From Roseiarcus sp963805295 (lineage in GTDB: Bacteria; Pseudomonadota; Alphaproteobacteria; Rhizobiales; Beijerinckiaceae), in assembly GCA_963805295.1 (NCBI GenBank), contig CAWDTW010000112.1:39978-103977 (forward strand): a DNA stretch of 64,000 nt, read 5' to 3'. The position numbers and the translations under genes are program-made. Positions 21,726-29,779 of the stretch are shown here, in pieces (position 1 is the stretch's first letter; each line of letters opens with the position of its first letter). The notes beneath the pieces are model-generated. The model searched no databases, was not told where the DNA came from, and saw only the letters and a program-made list of their open reading frames with translations.

Positions 21726-21820
21726 CGCCTCGATAGAAGGCGTCGGGGCCCTCGCGAGCGATCGCCTCCAGTGTCTGGGCGAGCTCGGGCTGCCGTTGCA
21801 GGGTTCCAACGCTCGGCGCT
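21726..21820 (-). pseudogene. Short gamma-glutamyltransferase fragment
   Basis: In one minus-strand frame the DNA reads LQRQPELAQTLEAIAREGPD then AFYRGAIA, the conserved segment of gamma-glutamyltransferases (QPxLAxTLRxIAEEGPDAFYxG). Only about 30 residues survive. Confidence 0.5.
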
Positions 21821-21849
21821 TCGCCGCTGGCGGCCTTACAGGCGAAATC

Positions 21850-22104
21850 CTATCCCTCCAGATTGTCCGGGGCGATCCTGATCGGGGTCGGTGATGGCGA
21901 GCGCGCGGGGCGCACGCCTTCGAAGGTTTCGACAATGATCATCCGGCCGCCGCAACACGGACATTGACGCGCAGGCGAAGCTGTTTCGGCCGCGCTGTCC
22001 GCCTCGGCTGGCGGGGTCTTGATCGGCCCGCCAGTGGAACGACCCTTGCCGCCTTGTCCCGAAGGCGCGGAGTCCAAGCGCCATGCTCGACCGCAGCAAA
22101 CCAC
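21850..22104 (-). pseudogene. C-terminal fragment of an IS91-family transposase
   Basis: The tail ASPARQCPCCGGRMIIVETF then EGVRPARSPSPTPIRIAPDN is the zinc-binding C-terminus of IS91-type HUH transposases. The catalytic HUH and tyrosine motifs lie upstream and are absent. Confidence 0.6.
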
Positions 22105-22395
22105 CCGAACCGGATCGCCCGCTTTGGTCCGCGACTACGCGTCTTCTCTTTCAGGCCTGAAGCCGAGCGTCGAAAACCTGCCCGACGACGGCATTCCCTT
22201 GCCCTTGCCCGCCCCCGGCTTCGCGCCGCGCAACTGTCCGCGCGTTCCCTTGGCCAGCTTCCCCGCAGCCCGTTCCTCAGGCACGACGAGATCGTGCGGG
22301 CATGGGCTGAAGCGCTCGGCGGTCATTGATGGAGACCCTGCAACGGCTTCGCCGGGTGCTCTGGTGGCCGCCGACCAAAACGAAGAGGAAATTTG

Positions 22396-22620
22396 ATGCG
22401 CATCACCCTACGCATCGACTATCTCGACATCGACGGCGCCGTCGTCTTCAGTGACCCGGTCACTTGCGCCGAGGACGAGGCGAAGCCCCTGCGCGACATC
22501 GAGGACGACGACCGCGTGTGGGATGTCGTTTTTTTCGGCTTGGAAGACGAAGAAAACTGGACGGACGGGAGCGCGAAGGCCGGGCGTGTCCTTTGCCCGA
22601 CGCGCGGCTGGCCAGCCGTC
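22396..22620 (+). CDS. Short hypothetical protein, possibly truncated
   Basis: Starts MRITLRIDYLDIDGAVVFSD with AAGAGGAAA upstream, then AEDEAKPLRDIEDDDRVWDV and VFFGLEDEENW. The first 60 residues look like a real small acidic protein. After about 22600 the sequence becomes GC-rich debris, so the C-terminus is probably lost. Family unknown. It overlaps the antisense end of the winged-helix-like gene. Confidence 0.35.
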
Positions 22621-22689
22621 CGCGCTCCACTGGCCCACCATAGCACGACGGCCACGCGCGAAGGCGCGTCTGCCCGGTCAGCGGCATCC

Positions 22690-23249
22690 TGTTGAACGCC
22701 GGACTCCGGTTCAACCGCGCGGTCGCCAGCGCCTTCGCCGCCGCCATGGAGCCGCGCCTCGAGCTCTCGGCGGCGCTCGTGTCGTCGAGGCGTTTCGTGC
22801 TCAGACGCGCGGCTACGTCTTTCGACGCCGCTGCGGATACGGCGGCGACGTTGATCCGAGGCCTCGGCGCGCCTTCGCCGAGAACCTCGCGCCCCTTAGC
22901 GCTGATCGCGAACCGGCCGCCGGCTTCGCTGACCAGACTTCGTGCGATCAGCAAGTTGACCCTCCGCTTGGCCGTTAAAGGGCACGTCTCGATCCGCAGG
23001 GCCAGCGCCATCAGCCGCAGGGGCGCCAAGGCGAGCGCGACAAGGATGCGCTTGTCGAGATTGTCGAGGATGACCGGAGCGGCTGCTGCGGCATGGGCGC
23101 GCCCGGCTGGCGTCAGGTCCCAGCGCTTTCTCGCGTTGCATCGCGGGCCGACGCAAAAGCCTTGCGACGCCAGACGCGCCAGCCTCGTGCACGTGCACGG
23201 CGCGGAGCTTCCCACCAATTCGCTGATCTGCGAAGGCCCCGCAATGACA
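22690..23249 (-). pseudogene. Tandem winged-helix-like protein, disrupted by IS630
   Basis: The minus strand encodes VIAGPSQISELVGSSAPCTC, RLARLASQGFCVGPRCNARK, RWDLTPAGRA, then LDNLDKRILVALALAPLRLM, TAKRRVNLLIARSLVSEAGG and RFAISAKGREVLGE. Both blocks have the shape of a winged helix ending in a beta-wing (RWDLTPAGRA; RFAISAKGREVL), so this looks like a tandem wHTH DNA-binding protein. The start is removed by the IS630 insertion at the TA at 23250. The C-terminus is poorly defined and decays into sequence antisense to the small gene on the plus strand. Function unknown. Confidence 0.45.
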
Positions 23250-24312
23250 TAGAGCGGTATCCGAACGGACTGAATCGGTTGGGGGATTCCCGAATCAGTT
23301 AGTTTCTGATTGATCATTCACGCCGCGAGAGGGAGGCGGCGGGGATGGCTGTTTCCGACGATCTTCGCGAGCGCGTGGTTGAGGCGGTGGTCTTGGGCGG
23401 GTTGTCGCGCAATCAGGCGGCCGCGCGTTTCAAAGTGAGCGTAGCGAGCGCGGTGCGCTGGGTGAAGCGGTTCCAAACCACGGGCGAAATTTCACCGGCG
23501 CCTTCTGGCGGCGACCGCCGCTCCGGCCGGATCGAGGCGCATCACGACTATCTGTTGGGCCTGATCCGGCGCAGCCCGGACAAGACGCTGCTCGAGATCC
23601 AGGAGCGGCTGATCGCCAATTGCGGCGAGCGCTTTGCGGTCTCCGCGCTGTGGCGCTTCTTCGACCGTCACGCGATCACCTTTAAAAAAAACGGCGCATG
23701 CCGAGGAGCAACAACGCGCGGACGTGCAAAGTCGACGCCGGGAATGGTTCGCGGGGCAACTCGATCTCGATCCGACGAAACTCGTTTTCATTGACGAGAC
23801 CGGAGCCTCCACCAATCTCGCGCGCAAAAGCGGACGTTGCCGGCGCGGGCGCCGCTTGCGGGCGGCCATCCCGCACAGTCACTACAAAACGGTGACTTTG
23901 GTCGCCGGCCTTCGCCTTCGCGGCCTGACAGCGGCAAAGACTTTCGACGGACCGATCAACGCCGCCCGGTTCGAGGATTGGCTGGAGACATGCCTCGTCC
24001 CCACGCTCTCGCCCGGCGAGGTCGTCGTCATGGACAATCTCCCGGCTCACAAGGGGCCGCGGGTCGAGCAACTCATCAAGGCGGCGGGCGCGGAGTTGCG
24101 ATATCTCCCAGCCTACAGTCCTGATATGAACCCCATCGAAAAAGCCTTCTCCAAGCTCAAAGCCTTCCTGCGCAAAATCGCCGAACGGACCGTCGCGGGC
24201 CTCATGCGCGCCCTCGAAACCTGCGCCGAAATCTTCAAGCCCTCGCAATGTACAAATTACTTCAAATCCTGTGGTTATGAGCACGATACAGGATGATCGG
24301 ATTCCGCTCTAG
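23250..24312 (+). mobile_element. IS630-family element, nearly complete
   Basis: The element is bounded by TA at both ends. Imperfect terminal repeats begin TAGAGCGGTATCCGAACGG at the left and, reverse-complemented, TAGAGCGGAATCCGATCAT at the right. It is about 1063 bp. It lies inside the winged-helix-like gene. A 3' portion of a second copy lies inverted at 29246-29757. Confidence 0.85.
23345..24296 (+). CDS. IS630-family transposase, two overlapping frames
   Basis: The first frame gives the paired helix-turn-helix N-terminus (MAVSDDLRERVVEAVVLGGL, VSVASAVRWVKRFQTTGEIS). At 23685-23692, a run of eight A after TTT, it goes out of frame. The second frame carries the DDE catalytic core: LVFIDETGAST (D), VVVMDNLPAHKGPR (D) and YSPDMNPIEKAFSKLK (E). 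The shift is +1 (or -2), not the usual -1, so a full enzyme would need transcript slippage on the A-run or would require seven rather than eight A. It is either a slippage-expressed transposase or a one-base knockout. Confidence 0.8.
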
Positions 24313-24314
24313 CA

Positions 24315-24378
24315 GTGCCCAGTTTCATCCTGTCGAGCGCGCCAAAACAGCCACCATGGAGGATGAAACTGGGCACTC
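24315..24378. repeat. Perfect 17-bp inverted repeat with 30-bp loop
   Basis: Left arm AGTGCCCAGTTTCATCC (24315-24331) and right arm 24362-24378 are perfect reverse complements. The repeat starts two bases after the IS630 end. It may be a collapsed pair of IS ends or a tiny MITE. Confidence 0.7.
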
Positions 24379-24389
24379 CACTGGAGGAA

Positions 24390-24581
24390 CCCCTCCCGCC
24401 CATTTGCCGCGGTGGCTGTTCCTGAACGTGTTGACCTACCGCATTCAGGCCGCCGCGCTTGGCGGCCTCGACAAGGAGACGTTGCGCGTCCTGCGCCAGC
24501 CGAAGGGTCGGAGGCTGACATCATCGGACTTGCGTCCTTTCGAAGCGCGGATTGCGACAACGCGGGAAGGGCCAACGGCAC
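24390..24581 (+). pseudogene. DUF2924 fragment
   Basis: The residues PAHLPRWLFLNVLTYRIQAA then ALGGLDKETLRVLRQPKGRR are the core of DUF2924 proteins, which usually precede a large serine recombinase gene in rhizobial mobile elements. Both termini are missing. Recombinase fragments of the expected partner family occur far away at 38.8 and 40.2 kb. Confidence 0.55.
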
Positions 24582-24817
24582 CGTGCACATCACATGTTTG
24601 CCCGACTTGAGCTGTGCGCGATCGCCAGCACGACCAGCGTAATGGGGATGCTCGGGCTCCAGACGAGCGACGTGCCCGCGATGAAAAAAGACACGGCCGT
24701 CACGCGCCCAGCCGAAGCCTCGCACCGATTGAGGGCGTCTCAAAACGGAAAGGTTCGAACCTTGACGCGTCGGTTGAGGCTCGATCTTGATGCGCCATGG
24801 AAATTCGAGGCGTCGAC
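24582..24817. other. Unidentified debris
   Basis: One minus-strand frame contains a hydrophobic run (FFIAGTSLVWSPSIPITLVV) that could come from a membrane protein, but I cannot assign it. Otherwise nothing. Confidence 0.3.
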
Positions 24818-24858
24818 TAGTACCTCGGCGCAGTGATTTTGAACGGTTGAACTCGGTA

Positions 24859-25143
24859 TCAGCGCAGGGCCGGCAGGTGTTGTGGAGCAATGAGCATTTC
24901 GATGCTGCGGGGAACGCCCGGCTGTCTTGCAATGAAGCCTGCCCGTTCAAGAGTTAACATCATCTGGTGAACCGAGGGCGGGCTGACGCCAAAATATTGC
25001 TGGATGTCGGCTTCGGCCGGAGGCCGACGGTGCAGGCGCGTGTAGGCGTGGATGAACGCCAGATACTGACCCTGCTTTGGTGTGTAGGTTTTGGCAGAGC
25101 GACTCACTTCGGACATCCGACTCATTTGAAACCGTGCCTCCAT
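24859..25143 (-). CDS. LexA-type winged-helix protein encoded in IS630
   Basis: A protein of up to 94 residues: TYTPKQGQYLAFIHAYTRLH, RRPPAEADIQQYFGVSPPSV then HQMMLTLERAGFIARQPGVP. This is the LexA-repressor DNA-binding domain alone, with no S24 self-cleavage domain. The recognition helix region is PPSVHQMMLTLE. The gene is divergent from the transposase gene with only 16 bp between their longest starts; an internal Met (MSRMSEV or MSEVSRS) is a likelier start and would leave room for a promoter. A role in repressing transposase expression is a reasonable inference. Confidence 0.75.
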   Translation of the reverse strand: MEARFQMSRMSEVSRSAKTYTPKQGQYLAFIHAYTRLHRRPPAEADIQQYFGVSPPSVHQMMLTLERAGFIARQPGVPRSIEMLIAPQHLPALR

Positions 25144-25159
25144 TCAGGAGGCACCGCGA

Positions 25160-26305
25160 ATGAACCTACGCTATCGGGTTGAACTCAGCCAAGCCGAGCG
25201 TGATGAACTCAAGGCGCTTTTGAGCGGAGGAAAACACGCGGTCCGCAAGGTCAAGCGCGCGCAGATTTTGCTGGCGGCCGAAGCGGGAGCAAGCGACGAG
25301 GAGATCGCGATCCGCATTGGGGTGGGCGGCTCGACCGTCTACCGAACCAAGCGCCGCTTTGTGCTCGGCAACCTGGAGCTGGCGCTTCGCGAGGAGCCGC
25401 GCCCGGGGGCGGAGCGCAAGCTCTCGGGCAAAGAGGAAGCCCTGTTGGTCGCCACGGCCTGTTCAAGCCCGCCCGAGGGCCGCGCGCGTTGGACCATCGA
25501 TCTACTGGCCGGTGAAATGGTCCGGCTCACCGAACACGACAGCATCTCGCGCGATACCGTGCGCCGGCGGCTGGCTGAAAACGAGCTCAAGCCGTGGCGC
25601 AAGGATATGTGGTGCATTCCGCAGGTGGATGCTGAATATGTCGCCCGCATGGAGGATGTCCTCGACCTCTACGCCGAACCGCCGGATCCGAAGCGCCCGG
25701 TCGTCTGCTTCGATGAGAGCCCGACCCAGCTCATCGGCGAGGTGCGCCAGCCGATCTCTGCTAAGCCGGGGCAGATCGAGCGCTACGACTGCGAGTACAA
25801 GCGCAATGGCACGGCGAATCTGTTCGTCTTCCTCGACGCGCATCGGTCCTGGCGCAAAGTCAAAGTCACCGACAGGCGCGCCGCCGTGGATTTCGCCGCC
25901 TGCATGCGCGAACTCACTGACATTCACTTTCCCGAGGCTGAGCGCGTCCGCGTCGTTATGGATAATCTGTCAACCCATTCAGCCGGGGCCCTCTACCAGG
26001 CCTTCCCAGCCTGCGAAGCGCGCCGGGTGCTGCAGCGGTTGGAGTTCCACTACGTTCCCAAGCATGCCAGCTGGCTGAATATGGTCGAGATCGAAATCGG
26101 GGTGCTGCGCGGTCAGTGCCTCGACCGGCGTATCGCCACCCACGAGCACCTCGTCTCCCAAATCGCTGCCTGGGAGCGACAGCGAAATGCCTCGGGAGCC
26201 CGCATCAAATGGATGTTCACAACCGACAAAGCCCGCGCCAAAATGGGCCGCGCGTATCCCGATCCAGCGGCGGCCACCCGCGACGCCCAACTCAAAAAGT
26301 CATAA
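25160..26305 (+). CDS. IS630-family transposase, intact
   Basis: 381 residues starting MNLRYRVELSQAERDELKAL. The N-terminal helix-turn-helix includes RAQILLAAEAGASDEEIAIR. The DDE triad lies in RPVVCFDESPTQLIGE (D), VRVVMDNLSTHSAGAL (D) and YVPKHASWLNMVEIEIGVLR (E). Length and motifs fit the family, with no frameshift needed. It lies tail-out within its element, with the stop 20 bp from the right terminal repeat. Confidence 0.92.
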   Translation: MNLRYRVELSQAERDELKALLSGGKHAVRKVKRAQILLAAEAGASDEEIAIRIGVGGSTVYRTKRRFVLGNLELALREEPRPGAERKLSGKEEALLVATACSSPPEGRARWTIDLLAGEMVRLTEHDSISRDTVRRRLAENELKPWRKDMWCIPQVDAEYVARMEDVLDLYAEPPDPKRPVVCFDESPTQLIGEVRQPISAKPGQIERYDCEYKRNGTANLFVFLDAHRSWRKVKVTDRRAAVDFAACMRELTDIHFPEAERVRVVMDNLSTHSAGALYQAFPACEARRVLQRLEFHYVPKHASWLNMVEIEIGVLRGQCLDRRIATHEHLVSQIAAWERQRNASGARIKWMFTTDKARAKMGRAYPDPAAATRDAQLKKS

Positions 26306-26324
26306 TCACTGCGCCGAGGTACTA

Positions 26325-26512
26325 GACGCCGCGGGTGGAAACGGCAATGACATCGGACTTGACCACGACCGTGGCAATGATCGCGCACGATCCTCTCATC
26401 GGCGGCTCTGCCCTTATCGCGTTCGGCGCGTTCGTAGGTCGAATGCTGTTCAAGCAAAAGCCCATTTGCGATCGTCCCTGAATCGCACCGAGCCATCGGT
26501 CGCTTTTCCGGG
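26325..26512 (+). pseudogene. Possible N-terminal stub of a membrane protein (MscS-like?)
   Basis: The frame MTSDLTTTVAMIAHDPLIGG then SALIAFGAFVGRMLFKQKP resembles the first membrane segment of mechanosensitive-channel-type proteins (GxALxAxGAxxGRxLFxQxP). It stops at a TGA soon after. Low confidence. Confidence 0.25.
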
Positions 26513-26559
26513 TCATTCATCACAATCGCGGGCGCCGTCGCCGACTTCGTGTCCTTCGC

Positions 26560-26860
26560 GTAGGGGTACGGCAGGGCGCGCCGTATCCGATGCGCTTTGA
26601 CGAAGGCCCAGTCGCTTTTGCGCCTCGACAAAGCTCGCGTCTATCTCGCGGACCACCAGCTCATAGAGCACCCTGTGCCTGCGAGAATGCATTTGCGCGG
26701 AAAGTTCAGCCAAATACGAGGCTTCGTCGTGCGCGCGAAGACCAAATCGCGTGATCAAGTCTGTCGCAGTTGCTGCGACCTCATTTCGGCGGGGAGCAAA
26801 GAATGGCAATCGCGTCGAGAGGCCCTCGATTTGCCGACCACAGCACCACAACTCAGCAGC
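26560..26860 (-). pseudogene. Fragment of an unrecognised helical protein
   Basis: The minus-strand frame has a coherent stretch TDLITRFGLRAHDEASYLAE then LSAQMHSRRHRVLYELVVRE and IDASFVEAQKRLG, which looks like genuine helical coding sequence. I cannot name the family. The flanks are low quality, so it is treated as a fragment. Confidence 0.35.
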
Positions 26861-26997
26861 AGGCGAGCGGAACTGCTCCAAGCAGCAAAGGCACGCCCAT
26901 TGCGTCAAGCGCAGTCTCAGCCTGCGCCGGTTTTAGTCACAGCTTTGTTTGGAGCAGGCCTCAGCGTCTGACTTGACCTCGAGCGCGTGCGCTTCTG

Positions 26998-27082
26998 TGG
27001 CGCTTTCCGATGATCTTCGCAAGCGGGTGGTGGAGGCGGTCGTTTTGGGCGGGCTGTCGCGCAATGCGGCCGCCAGGCGCGT
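26998..27082 (+). pseudogene. IS630 transposase N-terminal fragment
   Basis: Encodes VALSDDLRKRVVEAVVLGGL then SRNAAARR, the first helix-turn-helix of an IS630 transposase close to that at 23345. Its natural continuation is found inverted immediately to the right. Confidence 0.7.
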
Positions 27083-27238
27083 GATGTCCGGCGTGCGGCG
27101 GATCAAGCCGAGCAAATAGTCGCGCTGCCCTCGATACGGCCGGACCGCCGATCGCCCCCTGAAGGCGAAGGCGAAATCTGCCCCGTGTTGTAACGCGTCA
27201 CCCAGCGCACCGCGCTTGCGATGCTCACACCGAAACCA
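27083..27238 (-). pseudogene. IS630 transposase second-HTH fragment, inverted
   Basis: The minus strand reads FGVSIASAVRWVTRYNTGQI then SPSPSGGDRRSGRIEG and, after a small frame change, DYLLGLIRRTPDIT. This directly follows the SRNAAA segment in intact IS630 transposases, but here lies tail-to-tail with it. Confidence 0.7.
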
Positions 27239-27574
27239 GCGCACCATCGCCGGCGCTCGATAGGCGCCCTCCCAGTTGGAATTCTTCTCGCCCCGGAATG
27301 GCGTGGTGCCGCCGTCGGGCCAGGAGAAGACCTCGGCGCCGTTATCGGAGGTGTCGATCACGATCGTATCCTTGGCGATGCCGAGGTCGTCGAGCTTCTT
27401 CAGGAGCTGGCCGACCTGACCGTCCTGCTCGACCATCCCGTCGGGATAGACGCCGTAACCCGTCTTGCCGATCGCCGAGGGCTCGAGGCGGGTCCAGATA
27501 TGCATCCGGCTCGGATTGAACCACACCAGGAATGGCTTCTTGTCCTGATTGGCCCGGTCGATCGGGACAACGCC
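27233..27574 (-). pseudogene. Arylsulfatase-like fragment
   Basis: PIDRANQDKKPFLVWFNPSR, IGKTGYGVYPDGMVEQDGQV, LKKLDDLGIAKDTIVIDTSD and NGAEVFSWPDGGTTPFRGEK are from the middle of a sulfatase (alkaline-phosphatase superfamily); TSDNGAE corresponds to the metal-binding TDNG motif. The N-terminal CxPSR catalytic cysteine region is missing. It is fused in frame on both sides to transposase fragments. Confidence 0.7.
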
Positions 27575-27873
27575 CCATTCTGCGGCGACCTTTTCGACCC
27601 CGCGCAGCAGGAACTGACAAAAGCCGCGCGCTTGCTTGATCTGGCCGAACACCGGCTCGGGCAGTTGCTTGCGCAAGCGATAAGGGCTGCCGTGGCCGCC
27701 GGCCTTGATCTTCTCGCGCATGGCGGCGATGCGCGCGCCGCCGCCTTCTCCCGCGCTGGCGTGCTTGGCCCGTCCCGGCGCGACGTAAGCGTCGATGCCG
27801 CGGCCCTCCAACGCCGCGAGGTTGGCGTCGGAGCAGTAGCCGGCGTCGGCCGAAGCAAGCTTTCCTTCCTTTA
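27575..27873 (-). pseudogene. IS1182-family transposase C-terminal fragment
   Basis: KLASADAGYCSDANLAALEG, GIDAYVAPGRAKHA, REKIKAGGHGSPYRLRKQLP and EPVFGQIKQARGFCQFLLRG are the C-terminal third of an IS1182-type DDE transposase, including the YRLRKQ...EPVFGxIK...GFxQFLLRG block. Its 5' side is cut by the ISAzo13 copy ending at 27874. Confidence 0.7.
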
Positions 27874-29201
27874 GGCGATGCCCAAAAACTATTGCTTCAT
27901 TTCGTGAAACCTCGGCGAGATGCTGTAGTTCCATTCTGGATGGAATGAGTCTCGGGTCATGTTGAGGGTCGCCATTTCCGCGTCCGAGACCTTGATGCCC
28001 TTTGGATAGGTGTTGCTATCGAGTTCGCAGCGGATTTTGAGACCGGTTTTCGTCGTGGTGTTGGCGATCAGTTCGATGACGATGAGGAGGCTGAGGAGTG
28101 GCGTCGCGCGCCAGTTCTGCGTGATGTGGCAGAACATGCGATGCTCGATCTTGTTCCACTTCGAAGTCCCTGGCGGATAGTGGCAAACCTGAATGATCAG
28201 ACCGGTTTCGTCCGCGAGTTGTTGGAGGGCCAACTTCCAGAGCCGCAGCCGTGAACCATTGGAGCCGCCGCCGTCGGCCGTGATCATCAGGCGCCTCATC
28301 CCGGGATAGAGCTTCCAACCCATCTGATCGAGCCAGCATCGGACGGCGTTGACGGCGAACTCCCCGGTGTCGTGGTCGATTCCGAGGCTGACATAGCCGA
28401 GGTTGGCGCCGATGTCGTAGACCCCGTAAGGGACGACCTTGCCCAACTCCTTGTCCTCGAAATCGTGAGCGTTGACCTCGATCGGTTCGCCCTGCGGCCC
28501 ATAGTCGCTACCGCCGTTCTTGAATTCGCCCAGCAATTCCTTCTTCTTCGCGTCGATCGATATCACGGGTTCGCCGGCCGCCTGAAACGCCTCGACCTTC
28601 GCGTTGATATATTCGAACTGGGCGTCGCGATCAGGATGTTTGCCGGCTTCCTTGGTCTTGCGGTTGGAATGGCGACAATATTTCAGTTCCTCCAGCAGCT
28701 TGGGAATGGTCGAGGAACTCACTTTGTGACCCATGGCGCGAAGCGCCGTCGCCAGCTTGTCGTGGCTCTTGGAGACCCATCGCAACGGCCGCATCGGGTC
28801 GCCCATCGTCGCCGGCTCGAGCAATCGTTGCAAGTCCTCCAACAGCGTCGGGTCCTTGACCGTCAACCGAGGAGTGCCCCCGCCCTTGCGCCGCACCTCT
28901 CCCGTCAAGGAGCCGGGGTTCCGCAAGTCCTTCAGACCGCGCCCAATCGTGCTCCGGGCGACCTTCGTCGCGCGCGCGACCGCCGCAATCCCGCCGTAGC
29001 CCGCCGCCTTCGCCTCCGCCGCCGCGCTCAACCGCCGGCGTCGCTCGTCCAGCGAAGGCCGAAGCGCGTCAAACCGGACGCGCAGGGATGATTCGTCTAT
29101 CATCATCACGATATAGACGCTCGCCTCGCACTCGGGAATCCGCTAAACAGCCGATGCCAGTAAACTCGCAAATTCCGAATCGGCTATTTTTGGGCGTCGC
29201 C
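27874..29201 (-). mobile_element. ISAzo13-family element, copy 1
   Basis: 1328 bp with terminal repeats of the form GGCGAYGCCCAAAAA, flanked on both sides by TTA (TAA on the element strand), a 3-bp target duplication. The transposase is intact. It is in opposite orientation to copy 2 at 31878. Confidence 0.9.
27889..29109 (-). CDS. ISAzo13-family transposase, copy 1 (intact)
   Basis: 406 residues: MMMIDESSLRVRFDALRPSL, helix-turn-helix IAAVARATKVARSTIGRGLK, then VSKSHDKLATALRAMGHKVS and the catalytic core with ISIDAKKKELLGEFKNGG (D), ITADGGGSNGSRLRLWKLAL (D) and GTSKWNKIEHRMFCHITQNW (E). Full length for the family. Its C-terminal codons run into the terminal repeat. Confidence 0.92.
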   Translation of the reverse strand: MMMIDESSLRVRFDALRPSLDERRRRLSAAAEAKAAGYGGIAAVARATKVARSTIGRGLKDLRNPGSLTGEVRRKGGGTPRLTVKDPTLLEDLQRLLEPATMGDPMRPLRWVSKSHDKLATALRAMGHKVSSSTIPKLLEELKYCRHSNRKTKEAGKHPDRDAQFEYINAKVEAFQAAGEPVISIDAKKKELLGEFKNGGSDYGPQGEPIEVNAHDFEDKELGKVVPYGVYDIGANLGYVSLGIDHDTGEFAVNAVRCWLDQMGWKLYPGMRRLMITADGGGSNGSRLRLWKLALQQLADETGLIIQVCHYPPGTSKWNKIEHRMFCHITQNWRATPLLSLLIVIELIANTTTKTGLKIRCELDSNTYPKGIKVSDAEMATLNMTRDSFHPEWNYSISPRFHEMKQ

Positions 29202-29245
29202 TTAGTTCATTGGGTACGCTTTTGAAGTAAGATCGCTTCTGGTTT

Positions 29246-29757
29246 TAGAGCGGAATCCGATCATCCTGTATCGTGCTCATAACCACAGGATTTGAAGTAA
29301 TTTGTACATTGCGAGGGCTTGAAGATTTCGGCGCAGGTTTCGAGGGCGCGCATGAGGCCCGCGACGGTCCGTTCGGCGATTTTGCGCAGGAAGGCTTTGA
29401 GCTTGGAGAAGGCTTTTTCGATGGGGTTCATATCAGGACTGTAGGCTGGGAGATATCGCAACTCCGCGCCCGCCGCCTTGATGAGTTGCTCGACCCGCGG
29501 CCCCTTGTGAGCCGGGAGATTGTCCATGACGACGACCTCGCCGGGCGAGAGCGTGGGGACGAGGCATGTCTCCAGCCAATCCTCGAACCGGGCGGCGTTG
29601 ATCGGTCCGTCGAAAGTCTTTGCCGCTGTCAGGCCGCGAAGGCGAAGGCCGGCGACCAAAGTCACCGTTTTGTAGTGACTGTGCGGGATGGCCGCCTGCA
29701 AGCGGCGCCCGCGCCGGCAACGTCCGCTTTTGCGCGCGAGATTGGTGGAGGCTCCGT
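29246..29757 (-). mobile_element. 3' fragment of the first IS630 type
   Basis: Begins at the TA and terminal repeat TAGAGCGGAATCCGATCATC and encodes the transposase C-terminus (GLTAAKTFDGPINAARFEDW, VVVMDNLPAHKGPR, DMNPIEKAFSKLKAF), almost identical to the copy at 23.3-24.3 kb but in opposite orientation. It stops at the ISRAK block near 29757, where it abuts the SIR2/P-loop gene. Confidence 0.85.
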
Positions 29758-29779
29758 GATTGCGACATTCGCCCCCAGC

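Larger units (their letters stand above)
24818..26324 (+). mobile_element. Complete IS630-family element with a regulator passenger
   Basis: The terminal repeats share TAGTACCTCGGCGCAGTGAT and lie at 24818 and (reversed) to 26324, flanked by TA. The element is about 1507 bp, longer than the usual 1.1 kb, because it also carries a divergently oriented LexA-like gene. Both genes are intact and both ends are present, so it should be mobile. Confidence 0.9.
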
